Shown here one piece after another: positions 5,933 to 13,787 of a DNA stretch of 17,972 nt. The notes beneath the pieces were generated by a model, which saw only the letters and a list, made by a program, of their open reading frames with translations, was not told the origin of the DNA and did not search any database. The position numbers and the translations under genes were made by a program. Where the stretch lies: the NCBI GenBank assembly GCA_021772845.1, contig JAJFLF010000348.1:1-17972 (forward strand), given 5' to 3'. The stretch comes from Mariprofundus sp. GTDB lineage: Bacteria; Pseudomonadota; Zetaproteobacteria; Mariprofundales; Mariprofundaceae. Position 1 is the first letter of the stretch. Each line of letters starts with the position of its first letter.

Positions 5933-7813
5933 GTGATATCGCAGAAACATGGATGGCTGCCCATCGGTCTGTTCTTGTTTGCAGTGCTGATCGCAATATT
6001 TTCCATAACCCAACCCGCGAATGCCGGAAAAAAAATTGATATGTCCCCTGAACCCGGCCACGGTACACCACCAAATAAAGAACCGGATCTTCTGTTAAGT
6101 GAAGCATATCTGTCCCAGTTCAAACCTTCGACACCCCAGCCTTTTGCGGCGGCATGCCCTGCATGTGCCGGCCTGGCAGCCGAAGCAAATGCCATCCAGC
6201 AAGAGATTGAAGCAACCAAAGCTGTTATTCTGGAATCGTTATTAAAGTTCAATGAGATAATGAATGAAGCACAAAGACTGGAAGAGCTGGCAGCAAAAAT
6301 GAACGACAAAGCTAAAACCCAGTTAAGGTCACATGGTGCCGATGACACCTATCATAAACAGGGGGATGAAGCCTCTCGTTTATCGCAGAAATCTGGCATA
6401 CTGTATAATCGGGCATTGAACAATCATTCCGGTTATATAAAGGGCTCGAAAGGATCAGAAGCACTGAACAAACTTGATGCACTGCGAGAAAAATTAGCAG
6501 ACATACTGGATAAATTAAGCCAGTGCGAAGATAAAAACTGCGGTGGTAAAGTGGATCTGCCAACTGGAGAGCCTGAACCACTGCGCCCCATGACGCAGCC
6601 CTGCCCTGCATGTAAGGGTCTGGTTAATCAATACAATGATAAAATCGAAGAACTCTATAATGAGCAACTGAAGCTACAAAAGGCTTTAAATCGGTTCAAT
6701 GAACTCATTCCTAAAATCAAAAAACGATTCCGCAAAGGAGAGAGGCCATCTTCTTCAGATAGCTTGCAGAACAGTGTCAATGAGCGGAACAGATTAAGAG
6801 ATGAGACCATTCCCAAGCTGAAACGCAATATCGAAAGAATCTTACGCGAAATCAAAGCACTTGAAGCTGCTATTGATGCTTGTGAAAAACAGTGCGCAGA
6901 AAAGGATAGAATAGAGAAAGAAAAATCCAACAAGCGCCATATGCTACCCTCTCCAACCTCAAGTAACCTTCCGCCACCACCAGATTTTGAGTTCATTTTC
7001 ACCATTGGTAGCAGGGCAGACTGCACTTACTCTCCAACCCAAAATTGCCGAAATACTCTTGGCATGCCTGCAAGCGCAGATCCTTTCAATCTCTTTCTGG
7101 ATGGCAATGGTATAGGCGCACTCCCTTCTCAACCCCTTCCCCTTCAATGCGGTGGAGTCGATCTACTTGCTGGCCCCAATGGAGGAATAACTGATCTTTC
7201 GTTCACCGATGATCTGCCAGGCGGCCCCGCTGGTTTGGGGCTGCCTCCACTATCTCAAACAGGCAATCCCGCAGGCAGTATCACCGACCTCTCTTTTACG
7301 GATGAACTACCGGGAGGAAGCCTTCCACTCTGCCCTGATGTGAACTTATCAAATGACTTCCTGATCATATTTGGCAATACCCCGCCCCCCCCTTCCGGGC
7401 AGGATTGCAGATTCTCCGGCCCTGCTGATGACACAGGTTTTGCTGACCCCGCCCTGATCTTCTCTGATGGTTTTGAATCCGGAGATACCAGCGCATGGAG
7501 CAGCAAGAACGAACATAATGACACCGCTCCCGGCCAATGGCTGGATAACATCCTTGATCAAGTCAACCCAATTCCTAAAGCCATTGCTGCAAAAAAACCA
7601 AAAGGCAAAACCATCAACCTGACTACACCTGAGAGCAAAGGTTATATCTATAAAATCAAAGTGAACCGTAAACAGAAAAACTGGAATGACCCGGCCCGGT
7701 ATCTCAAGCCATCGCTGGTGAACTTCGTTGCTCGTAAGTGGGCTGTGGGTAATATCCTTTATGTATCTATCCATATCCCTCAATATAACAAAAAGAAGAG
7801 GCGCCCGAGATGA
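5933..7813 (+). CDS. Secreted cysteine-rich coiled-coil protein, unknown family
   Basis: I do not recognise a named family. The start is GTG, with GAGGGA just upstream. Residues 1-31 are a Sec signal peptide (hydrophobic core about 9-26, likely cut after ANA at 29-31). Two similar modules follow. Module 1 is CPACAGL at C75/C78, a long charged helical stretch, then C198 and C203. Module 2 is CPACKGL at C224/C227, another helical stretch, then C317 and C321. After a Pro-rich joint (about 339-350) comes a low-complexity region with C364, C372, C406, C467 and C492. It holds a 15-residue repeat at 417-431 and 448-462 and the motif DGFESGDTSAWS (512-523). The tail is basic and ends KKKRRPR. CPAC lacks the following His, so it is not a c-type heme site. 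Probably an exported structural or adhesive protein; first gene of a three-gene operon whose second gene overlaps it by 4 nt. Confidence 0.85.
   Translation: MISQKHGWLPIGLFLFAVLIAIFSITQPANAGKKIDMSPEPGHGTPPNKEPDLLLSEAYLSQFKPSTPQPFAAACPACAGLAAEANAIQQEIEATKAVILESLLKFNEIMNEAQRLEELAAKMNDKAKTQLRSHGADDTYHKQGDEASRLSQKSGILYNRALNNHSGYIKGSKGSEALNKLDALREKLADILDKLSQCEDKNCGGKVDLPTGEPEPLRPMTQPCPACKGLVNQYNDKIEELYNEQLKLQKALNRFNELIPKIKKRFRKGERPSSSDSLQNSVNERNRLRDETIPKLKRNIERILREIKALEAAIDACEKQCAEKDRIEKEKSNKRHMLPSPTSSNLPPPPDFEFIFTIGSRADCTYSPTQNCRNTLGMPASADPFNLFLDGNGIGALPSQPLPLQCGGVDLLAGPNGGITDLSFTDDLPGGPAGLGLPPLSQTGNPAGSITDLSFTDELPGGSLPLCPDVNLSNDFLIIFGNTPPPPSGQDCRFSGPADDTGFADPALIFSDGFESGDTSAWSSKNEHNDTAPGQWLDNILDQVNPIPKAIAAKKPKGKTINLTTPESKGYIYKIKVNRKQKNWNDPARYLKPSLVNFVARKWAVGNILYVSIHIPQYNKKKRRPR
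6155..6541 (+). other. Cysteine-bounded coiled-coil module 1 of the 626-aa protein
   Basis: Encodes residues 75-203: CPAC at the start, about 120 mostly charged and helix-favouring residues, and CEDKNC at the end. A cysteine pair at each end of a helical stretch suggests a hairpin closed by disulfides once oxidised in the periplasm. The same plan recurs directly downstream. Confidence 0.6.
6602..6895 (+). other. Cysteine-bounded coiled-coil module 2 of the 626-aa protein
   Basis: Encodes residues 224-321: CPACKGL, about 90 helix-favouring residues, and CEKQC. It shares with module 1 the CPACxGL opening, a following KFNE/RFNE helix (105-108 and 254-257) and the closing cysteine pair. That supports an old tandem duplication rather than a recent one. 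Confidence 0.6.
7181..7318 (+). repeat. Pair of 15-residue repeats, ITDLSFTDxLPGG
   Basis: Positions 7181-7225 encode GGITDLSFTDDLPGG and 7274-7318 encode GSITDLSFTDELPGG, 31 residues apart. The copies differ at many third codon positions, so the repeat looks kept at protein level rather than freshly copied DNA. Confidence 0.75.
7385..7392 (+). repeat. Run of eight C inside the 626-aa protein gene
   Basis: An uninterrupted C8 tract encodes part of a tetraproline (PPPP). Tracts of this length are prone to slipped-strand mispairing. A one-base change would truncate the protein and could disturb translation of the overlapping protease gene. Confidence 0.5.
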
Positions 7814-9603
7814 GACGCTCACTCTCATTACGTATCTTAACACTTACACTCTGCTCACTGATGTGGCAAAACACATCAATCTGGGCTGCTACGCCCAATT
7901 TTTCTGATTACATAACCACATTGGAAAAAGACCTCACCAGACTGGAGGAAAGAGTAAATACTTTTGATTGTGATACTTATAGAGGTTTCCCCTCCCACAT
8001 AGAATCTCTAAGGGGCTCTATTGCCACTCACAGTGAAACGCACCAGTTTGTTTTCTGGCATAAAGACAAACCACTCACTGCTGATTTTGGAACCCGCATG
8101 AATGCGGTTGCCCAAAAGATTAATCAACTCGGAAACAGGCTAGACCAAGTTGAGGCTGAATGTGCTGAAGAAGATGCTCAAGAGCCTCCAACAAGTCCTG
8201 GTTCAGATCAAACTGCCGGCATCAGAGATGGAAGCATCATCTTCTGGGAACCGGATAACTGTCAGTTCAAACAACCCGGCCCACCCAATGATCCTTTGTA
8301 CAAAAAGAGAGATTCATGGGGCATTAAAAAAATCGGTTTTACTGCCAACAGGAAATCCGCCTGGAATATTGAAGATGGCTCGAGCAATCCGGTGATCGTC
8401 GCTGTGATTGATAGTGGACTGGACTGGAACCACAAAGATTTTGATCGCAACAATATCTGGCAAAACCCTGGCGAAATCCCCGGCAATGGCAAAGACGATG
8501 ACAACAACGGCTTCGTGGATGACATCATCGGCTGGAACTTTGTCGCCAATAACAACAAACCATGGGATGACGATGGGCATGGCACCTTTGTTACTGGCAT
8601 TATTGCTGCCAAGACCAACAATAAGGTCGGCATTGCCGGCATCAATCAGCATGCCAAGATCATGGTGCTCAAAGCCCTGAATGTGTTCGGTCAGACCCGC
8701 TCATCCCTGATAGCCGAAGCAATCTTTTATGCCGCGCGTCATGGCGCCAAAGTGATCAATATCAGTGTAGGAGGCAAAGGCGTTACCCGAACCCAGCAGG
8801 ATGCCATCAACTATGCCCATAAGATGGGTGCACTCGTAGTGATGGCAGCAGGCAATGAAGCTGTAGATACGAATAACTATTCGTCCGGCCTGCACCATGT
8901 AATTACTGTTGCAGCCACCGACGCAAAAGACAGACGCATCGGTTTCTCCAACTGGGGGCAACAGGTGGATATTGCTGCCCCTGGCAGGGATATCGTCAGC
9001 CTCAGGGCCCGACGCACCGACCTGATGGCCAGTGTACAAGGCATCAAATATAAAATCGGCGATAATTATGTTGGTAAGGACAAACGCTATTTCCGTGCCA
9101 GCGGCACATCATTCTCTGCCCCAATGGTAGCCGCCACAGCATCACTGATCTGGGCCCACAATCCGAAGCTTACGAATGATCAGGTAAAGAATATGCTACT
9201 CAATTCTACTAAAGATATCGAATCCCCCGGCTGGGATAATTTAACCGGTTATGGGCTGATGGATGCCACCGCGGCACTGAAAGCTGATCCTGATTATTTA
9301 AGCATCGCCAAAATAAGTCAGCTCAAAATGGCCAATAAAAATGGTGCCATGATGATTGAGGTCTATGGCAGCGCCAGCAGCAGTGATTTTAAAAATATGA
9401 GCTTAGAAATCGGCTATGGTAAAAAGCCGAGAAAATGGAAAAAGCTAAGCATTCCTAAGCAGAAGAGCATAAAAAATGGACTAATTAGCAGTTTTCCGGT
9501 AGCAAACACTATTACGAAACGCGGCACATGGATGGTGCGCCTGATTCTCAGCAGCAATAAGCACGGTCAACAGGAAACAAGGAAAGTGTTAACGATCAAT
9601 TGA
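7810..9603 (+). CDS. Secreted subtilisin-like serine protease (S8 family)
   Basis: A 597-aa subtilase with an intact catalytic set: D201 in VAVIDSGLDWNH, H257 in DDDGHGTFVTG, oxyanion N349 in AAGNE and nucleophile S434 in SGTSFSAP. Residues 1 to about 26 are a signal peptide. The N-terminal region (about 30-165) is unusual: two helix-favouring stretches with C54 and C118, then an acidic/Pro linker and C151. Residues 225-238 (GNGKDDDNNGFVDD) are an acidic loop typical of calcium-binding subtilases. The last 100 residues look like a beta-sandwich domain (IEVYGSASSSDF, SLEIGYG, GTWMVRLIL). The ATG shares ATGA with the preceding stop, so translation is probably coupled and the protease made in step with that protein. 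It may mature or cut its operon neighbours; this is inferred from gene order. Extracytoplasmic by signal peptide. Confidence 0.95.
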   Translation: MRRSLSLRILTLTLCSLMWQNTSIWAATPNFSDYITTLEKDLTRLEERVNTFDCDTYRGFPSHIESLRGSIATHSETHQFVFWHKDKPLTADFGTRMNAVAQKINQLGNRLDQVEAECAEEDAQEPPTSPGSDQTAGIRDGSIIFWEPDNCQFKQPGPPNDPLYKKRDSWGIKKIGFTANRKSAWNIEDGSSNPVIVAVIDSGLDWNHKDFDRNNIWQNPGEIPGNGKDDDNNGFVDDIIGWNFVANNNKPWDDDGHGTFVTGIIAAKTNNKVGIAGINQHAKIMVLKALNVFGQTRSSLIAEAIFYAARHGAKVINISVGGKGVTRTQQDAINYAHKMGALVVMAAGNEAVDTNNYSSGLHHVITVAATDAKDRRIGFSNWGQQVDIAAPGRDIVSLRARRTDLMASVQGIKYKIGDNYVGKDKRYFRASGTSFSAPMVAATASLIWAHNPKLTNDQVKNMLLNSTKDIESPGWDNLTGYGLMDATAALKADPDYLSIAKISQLKMANKNGAMMIEVYGSASSSDFKNMSLEIGYGKKPRKWKKLSIPKQKSIKNGLISSFPVANTITKRGTWMVRLILSSNKHGQQETRKVLTIN

Positions 9604-9621
9604 TTTAACGGGGGAATACAA

Positions 9622-10338
9622 ATGCTCACACATTTTATAAAACCACTACTGTTCAGCGCCATATTCATGGTAGGCCTGATTACAGCCGGCAATCAGGCCA
9701 TGGCCGTTGCCATTGATAAAATCAAAGGGTTACCAGCCACGACCGAGTTCACCCTTAATGTGAATGGTGTAGACATCCTCGGCACATCAGATTCAAATGG
9801 CGAATTTAAAACAGAGCTTGAATGTGAAGAAGGTCAAGTTTTTTCCCTCTTTGATAGAAGCGGTAGCCCACTTTTGAATGCAAGCGGCGATGAAGTAACG
9901 TTTGAATGTTCTGCTGGCATTTACTGGTCACATGAATCCATGGCGATGGCCGGTCTTGCCGTACTTGCAGGTGGTACATATATGATCTTTGATGCCAAGC
10001 CGGAAAACACAACAACAACAACAGCTACCACTCCAGCAAGCCCTGGCCCCTTTACTGCTTGTACTGCTCAGATTCCAGGCAGCCCTGATGTAGCCACATC
10101 TGGTGGTCCAACAACATTCTCGGGTACTCCTGCAACTCTGTTTGGAACACCGGGGCACACTTTTACGATAGGTTTTACAGTAGGCACCGATCCTACTGGA
10201 GGTATTTCCATTGCAGGTTCAGTAGCAGGCATTTGTTCGGATACCTGTACGACCGCAGGGACAACGTTCCCCCTATCCTTTACTTGTGCTCTAAACCTTT
10301 GCGGCACGACCAGCCTAATTCTAACAATATGCAATTAA
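9622..10338 (+). CDS. Small secreted or membrane-anchored cysteine-rich protein, unknown family
   Basis: I do not recognise a family. The ATG follows GGGGGA 18 nt after the protease stop, so it is probably the last gene of the operon. Residues 1-28 are a signal peptide (hydrophobic 9-22, likely cut after AMA). Residues 29-100 are a small beta-rich domain with C68 and C96 (TLNVNGVDILGTSDSNGEF looks Ig- or carboxypeptidase-regulatory-like). Residues about 107-123 (MAMAGLAVLAGGTYMIF) are a Gly/Ala-rich hydrophobic segment that may span the membrane. A Thr-rich linker (130-138) leads to a Gly/Thr-rich C-terminal domain with C147, C205, C209, C222, C227 and C237. Eight cysteines in all, an even number, suggest disulfides. 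Candidate roles are protease substrate, surface-layer or fibre subunit, or exporter cargo; none is shown. Confidence 0.85.
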   Translation: MLTHFIKPLLFSAIFMVGLITAGNQAMAVAIDKIKGLPATTEFTLNVNGVDILGTSDSNGEFKTELECEEGQVFSLFDRSGSPLLNASGDEVTFECSAGIYWSHESMAMAGLAVLAGGTYMIFDAKPENTTTTTATTPASPGPFTACTAQIPGSPDVATSGGPTTFSGTPATLFGTPGHTFTIGFTVGTDPTGGISIAGSVAGICSDTCTTAGTTFPLSFTCALNLCGTTSLILTICN

Positions 10339-10432
10339 CTGATGGCGCCGATTGATACAGTACCCACCTCCTTTTACGCGGCAAATATACAGCAACAATC
10401 TCGATTTATATCGCTCATGGTTTTGTTAAAAA

Positions 10433-11659
10433 CTACTCCCGGCGCAGCGCCTGAATCGGATCCAGCCATGCAGCACGCATGGCTGGATACATGCCGAACA
10501 CAATGCCGGTTAATACTGAAATCCCTAAACCCAACATGACGGCCTGCAGACTGATCATCATTGGCCAGCCTTGTGAGCTGCTGATCAACAGGGCAGTAAT
10601 GGTACCAAGCACTATTCCCAGCACACCACCGCTCAGGCTCAGCAGTACAGTTTCGGTGAGAAACTGTTGAATAATGTGTAGGCGTGATGCCCCCAGCGCG
10701 CGCCTTAGCCCCACCTCCATGGTTCGCTCCATCACCGTAGCCAGCATCACGTTCATAATGCCTACACCACCAACAATCAGCGACAGCGCTGCACTCCAGA
10801 AAAGAATGAGATTGAACACCTGTTTGGATTCCTGCTCGTGGCGCAATAGATCTCCCGGAATGGTCACTTTGTAATCGCGCGAACGATGATGTAGGCGCTC
10901 TAAAATACGATCGACTCCGGCCGCTACGCTGCGGATATCGGCAGTCGTAGACAGAGCCATATCTATGCGATCGATGCCGATAGAACCATCCCTGCCCAGC
11001 ATCATGGTGCTATAAGGTACAAACACTTTCTGATTATAATAATACTCACCGGGAATCTCTCTGACCTGCTTGCTGTCTCGGGACTTGAGCAGACCAATCA
11101 CCATGTACCATGCATCACCAATACGAATAGATTTACCAAGCGCATTTTCAAACGGGAACAGCCGCTGCTTTATGCCGCTGCCGAGCACACAGACCCGTTT
11201 GCTGTCGAGAATATCGCGCTCAGCCAGAAAGCGGCCTTTCTCCAGATCAAGTTTATGTAGGGGCAATAGATCCGGTGAGCTGCCCATCAGATTGATTTCA
11301 ATCACTTTGCTTTGATAACGAACAATGCGATTGGCTTTTAATATGGGGGCGACGTGCTCGATATACAGGCCCAACTCACGTTGCATATAATCCATGTCAG
11401 ATAACACCAATCCGCGAGATGAGCTCTGCTGACCAATCAGGGTTTGGGATTCACCCGCATCGAGATTCTGAATATTGAGCTGGTTGGCGCCCAATTGGCG
11501 AATCTTTTCCATCATTTCGGCACGGCCACCCTCAATAATAGAAAAAGCGCCAATCACTGCTCCCACACCAATAATAATACCCAGCATACTCAACGCAGAT
11601 TGCATGGGGCGTGTCTGGATCGATTTCAACGCCACGGGGATAAACCTAAACAAGTTCAC
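10433..11659 (-). CDS. MacB/FtsX-type ABC transporter permease
   Basis: Membrane subunit of a MacB-type exporter, here a separate protein of 408 aa rather than fused to its ATPase as in E. coli MacB. Residues about 23-43 (SMLGIIIGVGAVIGAF) are the first membrane segment. A large periplasmic domain follows (about 45-280), then three membrane segments near 283-305, 334-360 and 370-392, with the family motif MERTMEVGLRRALGAS (310-325) between the second and third. It ends YPAMRAAWLDPIQALRRE, typical of the family. The frame extends to a TTG at 11698. I chose the GTG at 11659 because it gives the usual MNLFRFIPVALKSI start and has GGAG four bases upstream. This start overlaps the ATPase gene by 14 nt. 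Last gene of the four-gene exporter operon, ending 94 nt from the convergent 238-aa gene. Confidence 0.93.
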   Translation of the reverse strand: MNLFRFIPVALKSIQTRPMQSALSMLGIIIGVGAVIGAFSIIEGGRAEMMEKIRQLGANQLNIQNLDAGESQTLIGQQSSSRGLVLSDMDYMQRELGLYIEHVAPILKANRIVRYQSKVIEINLMGSSPDLLPLHKLDLEKGRFLAERDILDSKRVCVLGSGIKQRLFPFENALGKSIRIGDAWYMVIGLLKSRDSKQVREIPGEYYYNQKVFVPYSTMMLGRDGSIGIDRIDMALSTTADIRSVAAGVDRILERLHHRSRDYKVTIPGDLLRHEQESKQVFNLILFWSAALSLIVGGVGIMNVMLATVMERTMEVGLRRALGASRLHIIQQFLTETVLLSLSGGVLGIVLGTITALLISSSQGWPMMISLQAVMLGLGISVLTGIVFGMYPAMRAAWLDPIQALRRE

Positions 11660-12305
11660 CCCGCTCCAGGCGAATAGTGCGATCAGCATATGCAGCAATA
11701 TGCATATCGTGGGTAACTATGATGATCGTTTTGCCGGATGCCTGCAGATCAGTGAACAGCGCCATAATCTCTTCACCGGTGTCCCGATCCAGATTACCGG
11801 TCGGTTCATCAGCCAGAATAATGCTCGGAGAGTTGGCCACAGCCCTGGCAATCGCGACACGTTGACATTCACCGCCGGAGAGTTCGGACGATGCATGATC
11901 AATGCGCTCGATCAGGCCGACCCGCTCAATCAGCGAACGGCAAATCTCGCGGCGCTCCTGTAAGGCCACACCCTGATAAAACAGAGGAATCTCAATATTT
12001 TCCAATACATTCAAATGCGGAATAAGATTAAACGATTGAAATACAAAACCAATTTCACGATTGCGGATGGCGGAGAGCTCATCATCCGAGAAAACCGACA
12101 CATGCTCACCATGCAACTGATAGGTGCCGGATGACGCTTGATCGAGGCAGCCAAGAATATTCAGCAAGGTGGATTTACCTGAACCGGATGCACCGGTCAC
12201 CGCCACAAATTCACCGGCCTGGATATTTAACGAAATGCCGCGTAATGCCTCGACAGACTTATCACCCTGCCGATATGATCTGCACAGGCTTTCAAGCTGA
12301 ATCAT
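11646..12305 (-). CDS. ABC transporter ATP-binding protein, MacB/LolD type
   Basis: A 219-aa nucleotide-binding subunit that powers the exporter from the cytoplasmic face. Motifs are complete: Walker A GASGSGKST (38-46), Q90 of the Q-loop, signature LSGGECQR (142-149), Walker B ILADEP with D166/E167, D-loop NLDRDTG, and H199 in VTHD. GNLDRDTGEEIM is typical of the MacB/LolD/FtsE group. The frame can be read from a TTG at 12311, but the ATG two codons later (12305) is better placed behind TAGG. It follows the adaptor gene after 27 nt and overlaps the permease gene, so the two transporter halves are probably made together. Confidence 0.95.
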   Translation of the reverse strand: MIQLESLCRSYRQGDKSVEALRGISLNIQAGEFVAVTGASGSGKSTLLNILGCLDQASSGTYQLHGEHVSVFSDDELSAIRNREIGFVFQSFNLIPHLNVLENIEIPLFYQGVALQERREICRSLIERVGLIERIDHASSELSGGECQRVAIARAVANSPSIILADEPTGNLDRDTGEEIMALFTDLQASGKTIIIVTHDMHIAAYADRTIRLERGELV

Positions 12306-12332
12306 GCCCAACCTACGACATGCCTTCCCGGC

Positions 12333-13787
12333 TTAATGCTGAGCATCAACAAGCAGCGCATCGGGTGCTGCTAACAGCACCTTCTCACCGGCCGAAAGCC
12401 CTTTGAGAATCACAATAAAATTATCATTGCTGACACCGGTTTCAAGCTCCCGTAAAGTGGCTTTATCACCGTTCCAGATATAACAATAATCCCTGTCCTC
12501 TTTTTTAAACACAGCATTGAGTGGGATTTGTATTACGCTGTCATACGCACCGGCCAGAATTTCCGTGCGCGCCGTCATACCCGGTCGCATGCGTTGGTCG
12601 GCATCGTTAATCAGCACATTGATTCGGAAAAATTTACCGCCTCGATAGTTCGTATCCGATTCAGCAATCGCACCGATCAGCATAACCCGTCCTGTAAGCG
12701 CTAAATCGGGATACGAATCCAGTTGGATCGAAGCTGGCTGACCAATTTTAAGCTTATAAATATCAACCTCGCGCACTTTAATTTCAACCGCCATCTGAGA
12801 GATATCAGGCAGTACTATAAAACCCTGATTGGTCCACACTGAATCGCCGACATGCACCTTGCGACGTTCCCCCAGAACAGGAACCTCTGTGAAAATCACA
12901 AAGCCGGATGCCGGCGCCGTAATACGCGCTTCGGAGAGGTGTTTTTCCGTTGTCTTGAGTGTTTCGCGCATACCCACCAACTTGGCTTGGGTGCGCTGCA
13001 CAGCCGCCTGACTGCGTATCGATGACATCGCAGCCATTTTTTTCTGGCGTTTAAGGTCCTGTTGCTTTTTGGACATTTCAGAGTCAGCTTTTTTATATTC
13101 AGCAGGAATTGAAATCTCATTCAACACCTGAATCTTCTGCTTCTGCAGTTGATAAGCGTTGGCTGAATGTTGCATTTTGATGTGTGCCTGCTCAACCTCA
13201 TTTTTGGTAACAAAACCGTTTGCCAGCAGTGCTTTAAGATCCTGATATTCAACCCTGTCACGCTGCCAGTCATTTTTACTATCGGCCAATTTGCCCAAGG
13301 CTTCGCGCTTTTTGACCAGCAGTTCACCTTCTCTGTTATTCTTATCTTCGAGCTTAGAGATCGTAATATCATGGGAGATGGATGAGAGTGCTTTTTCGCT
13401 CTCCAGATCCTGCATACGAAACTCTTCCTGAGCCTGCTTCAACAAACCTTCCAGCTCTTTAATCTCCGCCTGCTGTTTTTCCCTGTCTTTAAGCAGCGGT
13501 TCATCGTCAAAGGCGACCAGCAGATCACCCTTCTGCACATATTTCCCTTCCGCAACCAGGGAGATAATTTTGGCGCGATTGCTGGGCAGACTGGAGGATA
13601 TGGTAATAGAGTTCATCGAACGCAACACACCACTCTCTACCACTGTACTGGAAAATGGTTCTTCCTTTACACTATATAGTAACAATCCATCCGGTTTATC
13701 ATCACTGACACTAAACAGCAGATAAAACAGCGGCAGTGATAGTATGGCAAAAGCAAGCCATCCATATTGTTTCAACATCGATTTCAT
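12333..13787 (-). CDS. HlyD/MacA-type periplasmic adaptor protein
   Basis: Membrane-fusion protein joining the inner-membrane pump to the outer-membrane channel. Residues about 9-26 form an N-terminal membrane anchor. A lipoyl half-motif lies near 70-92 (VAEGKYVQKGDLLVAFDD). Residues about 98-288 are an unusually long coiled coil (EKQQAEIKELEGLLKQAQEE and similar). The second lipoyl half is ARITAPASGFVIF (287-299), followed by beta-barrel and membrane-proximal domains with RMRPGMTARTEI (399-410). It is 484 aa; MacA proteins are usually near 370-400, and the extra length is in the coiled coil. The ATG at 13787 shares ATGA with the channel gene stop; an ATG at 13802 in the same frame would add five residues. 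Substrate unknown. Confidence 0.93.
   Translation of the reverse strand: MKSMLKQYGWLAFAILSLPLFYLLFSVSDDKPDGLLLYSVKEEPFSSTVVESGVLRSMNSITISSSLPSNRAKIISLVAEGKYVQKGDLLVAFDDEPLLKDREKQQAEIKELEGLLKQAQEEFRMQDLESEKALSSISHDITISKLEDKNNREGELLVKKREALGKLADSKNDWQRDRVEYQDLKALLANGFVTKNEVEQAHIKMQHSANAYQLQKQKIQVLNEISIPAEYKKADSEMSKKQQDLKRQKKMAAMSSIRSQAAVQRTQAKLVGMRETLKTTEKHLSEARITAPASGFVIFTEVPVLGERRKVHVGDSVWTNQGFIVLPDISQMAVEIKVREVDIYKLKIGQPASIQLDSYPDLALTGRVMLIGAIAESDTNYRGGKFFRINVLINDADQRMRPGMTARTEILAGAYDSVIQIPLNAVFKKEDRDYCYIWNGDKATLRELETGVSNDNFIVILKGLSAGEKVLLAAPDALLVDAQH

Noticed and set aside
6155..6895. CPAC motifs as c-type cytochrome heme sites
   Set aside because: Heme attachment needs CxxCH; here CPAC is followed by Ala or Lys.
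5893..7843. Long minus-strand frames opposite the 626-aa gene (up to 164 aa)
   Set aside because: They lie wholly opposite a gene with signal peptide, repeats and operon context; their translations show no recognisable domain or ribosome site.
10339..10432. Terminator between the convergent operons
   Set aside because: Only weak stems are seen (CGAT-TTAT-ATCG near 10403 and an AT-only stem near 10418-10431), with no GC-rich hairpin followed by a T run. A terminator is expected here but I cannot point to one.
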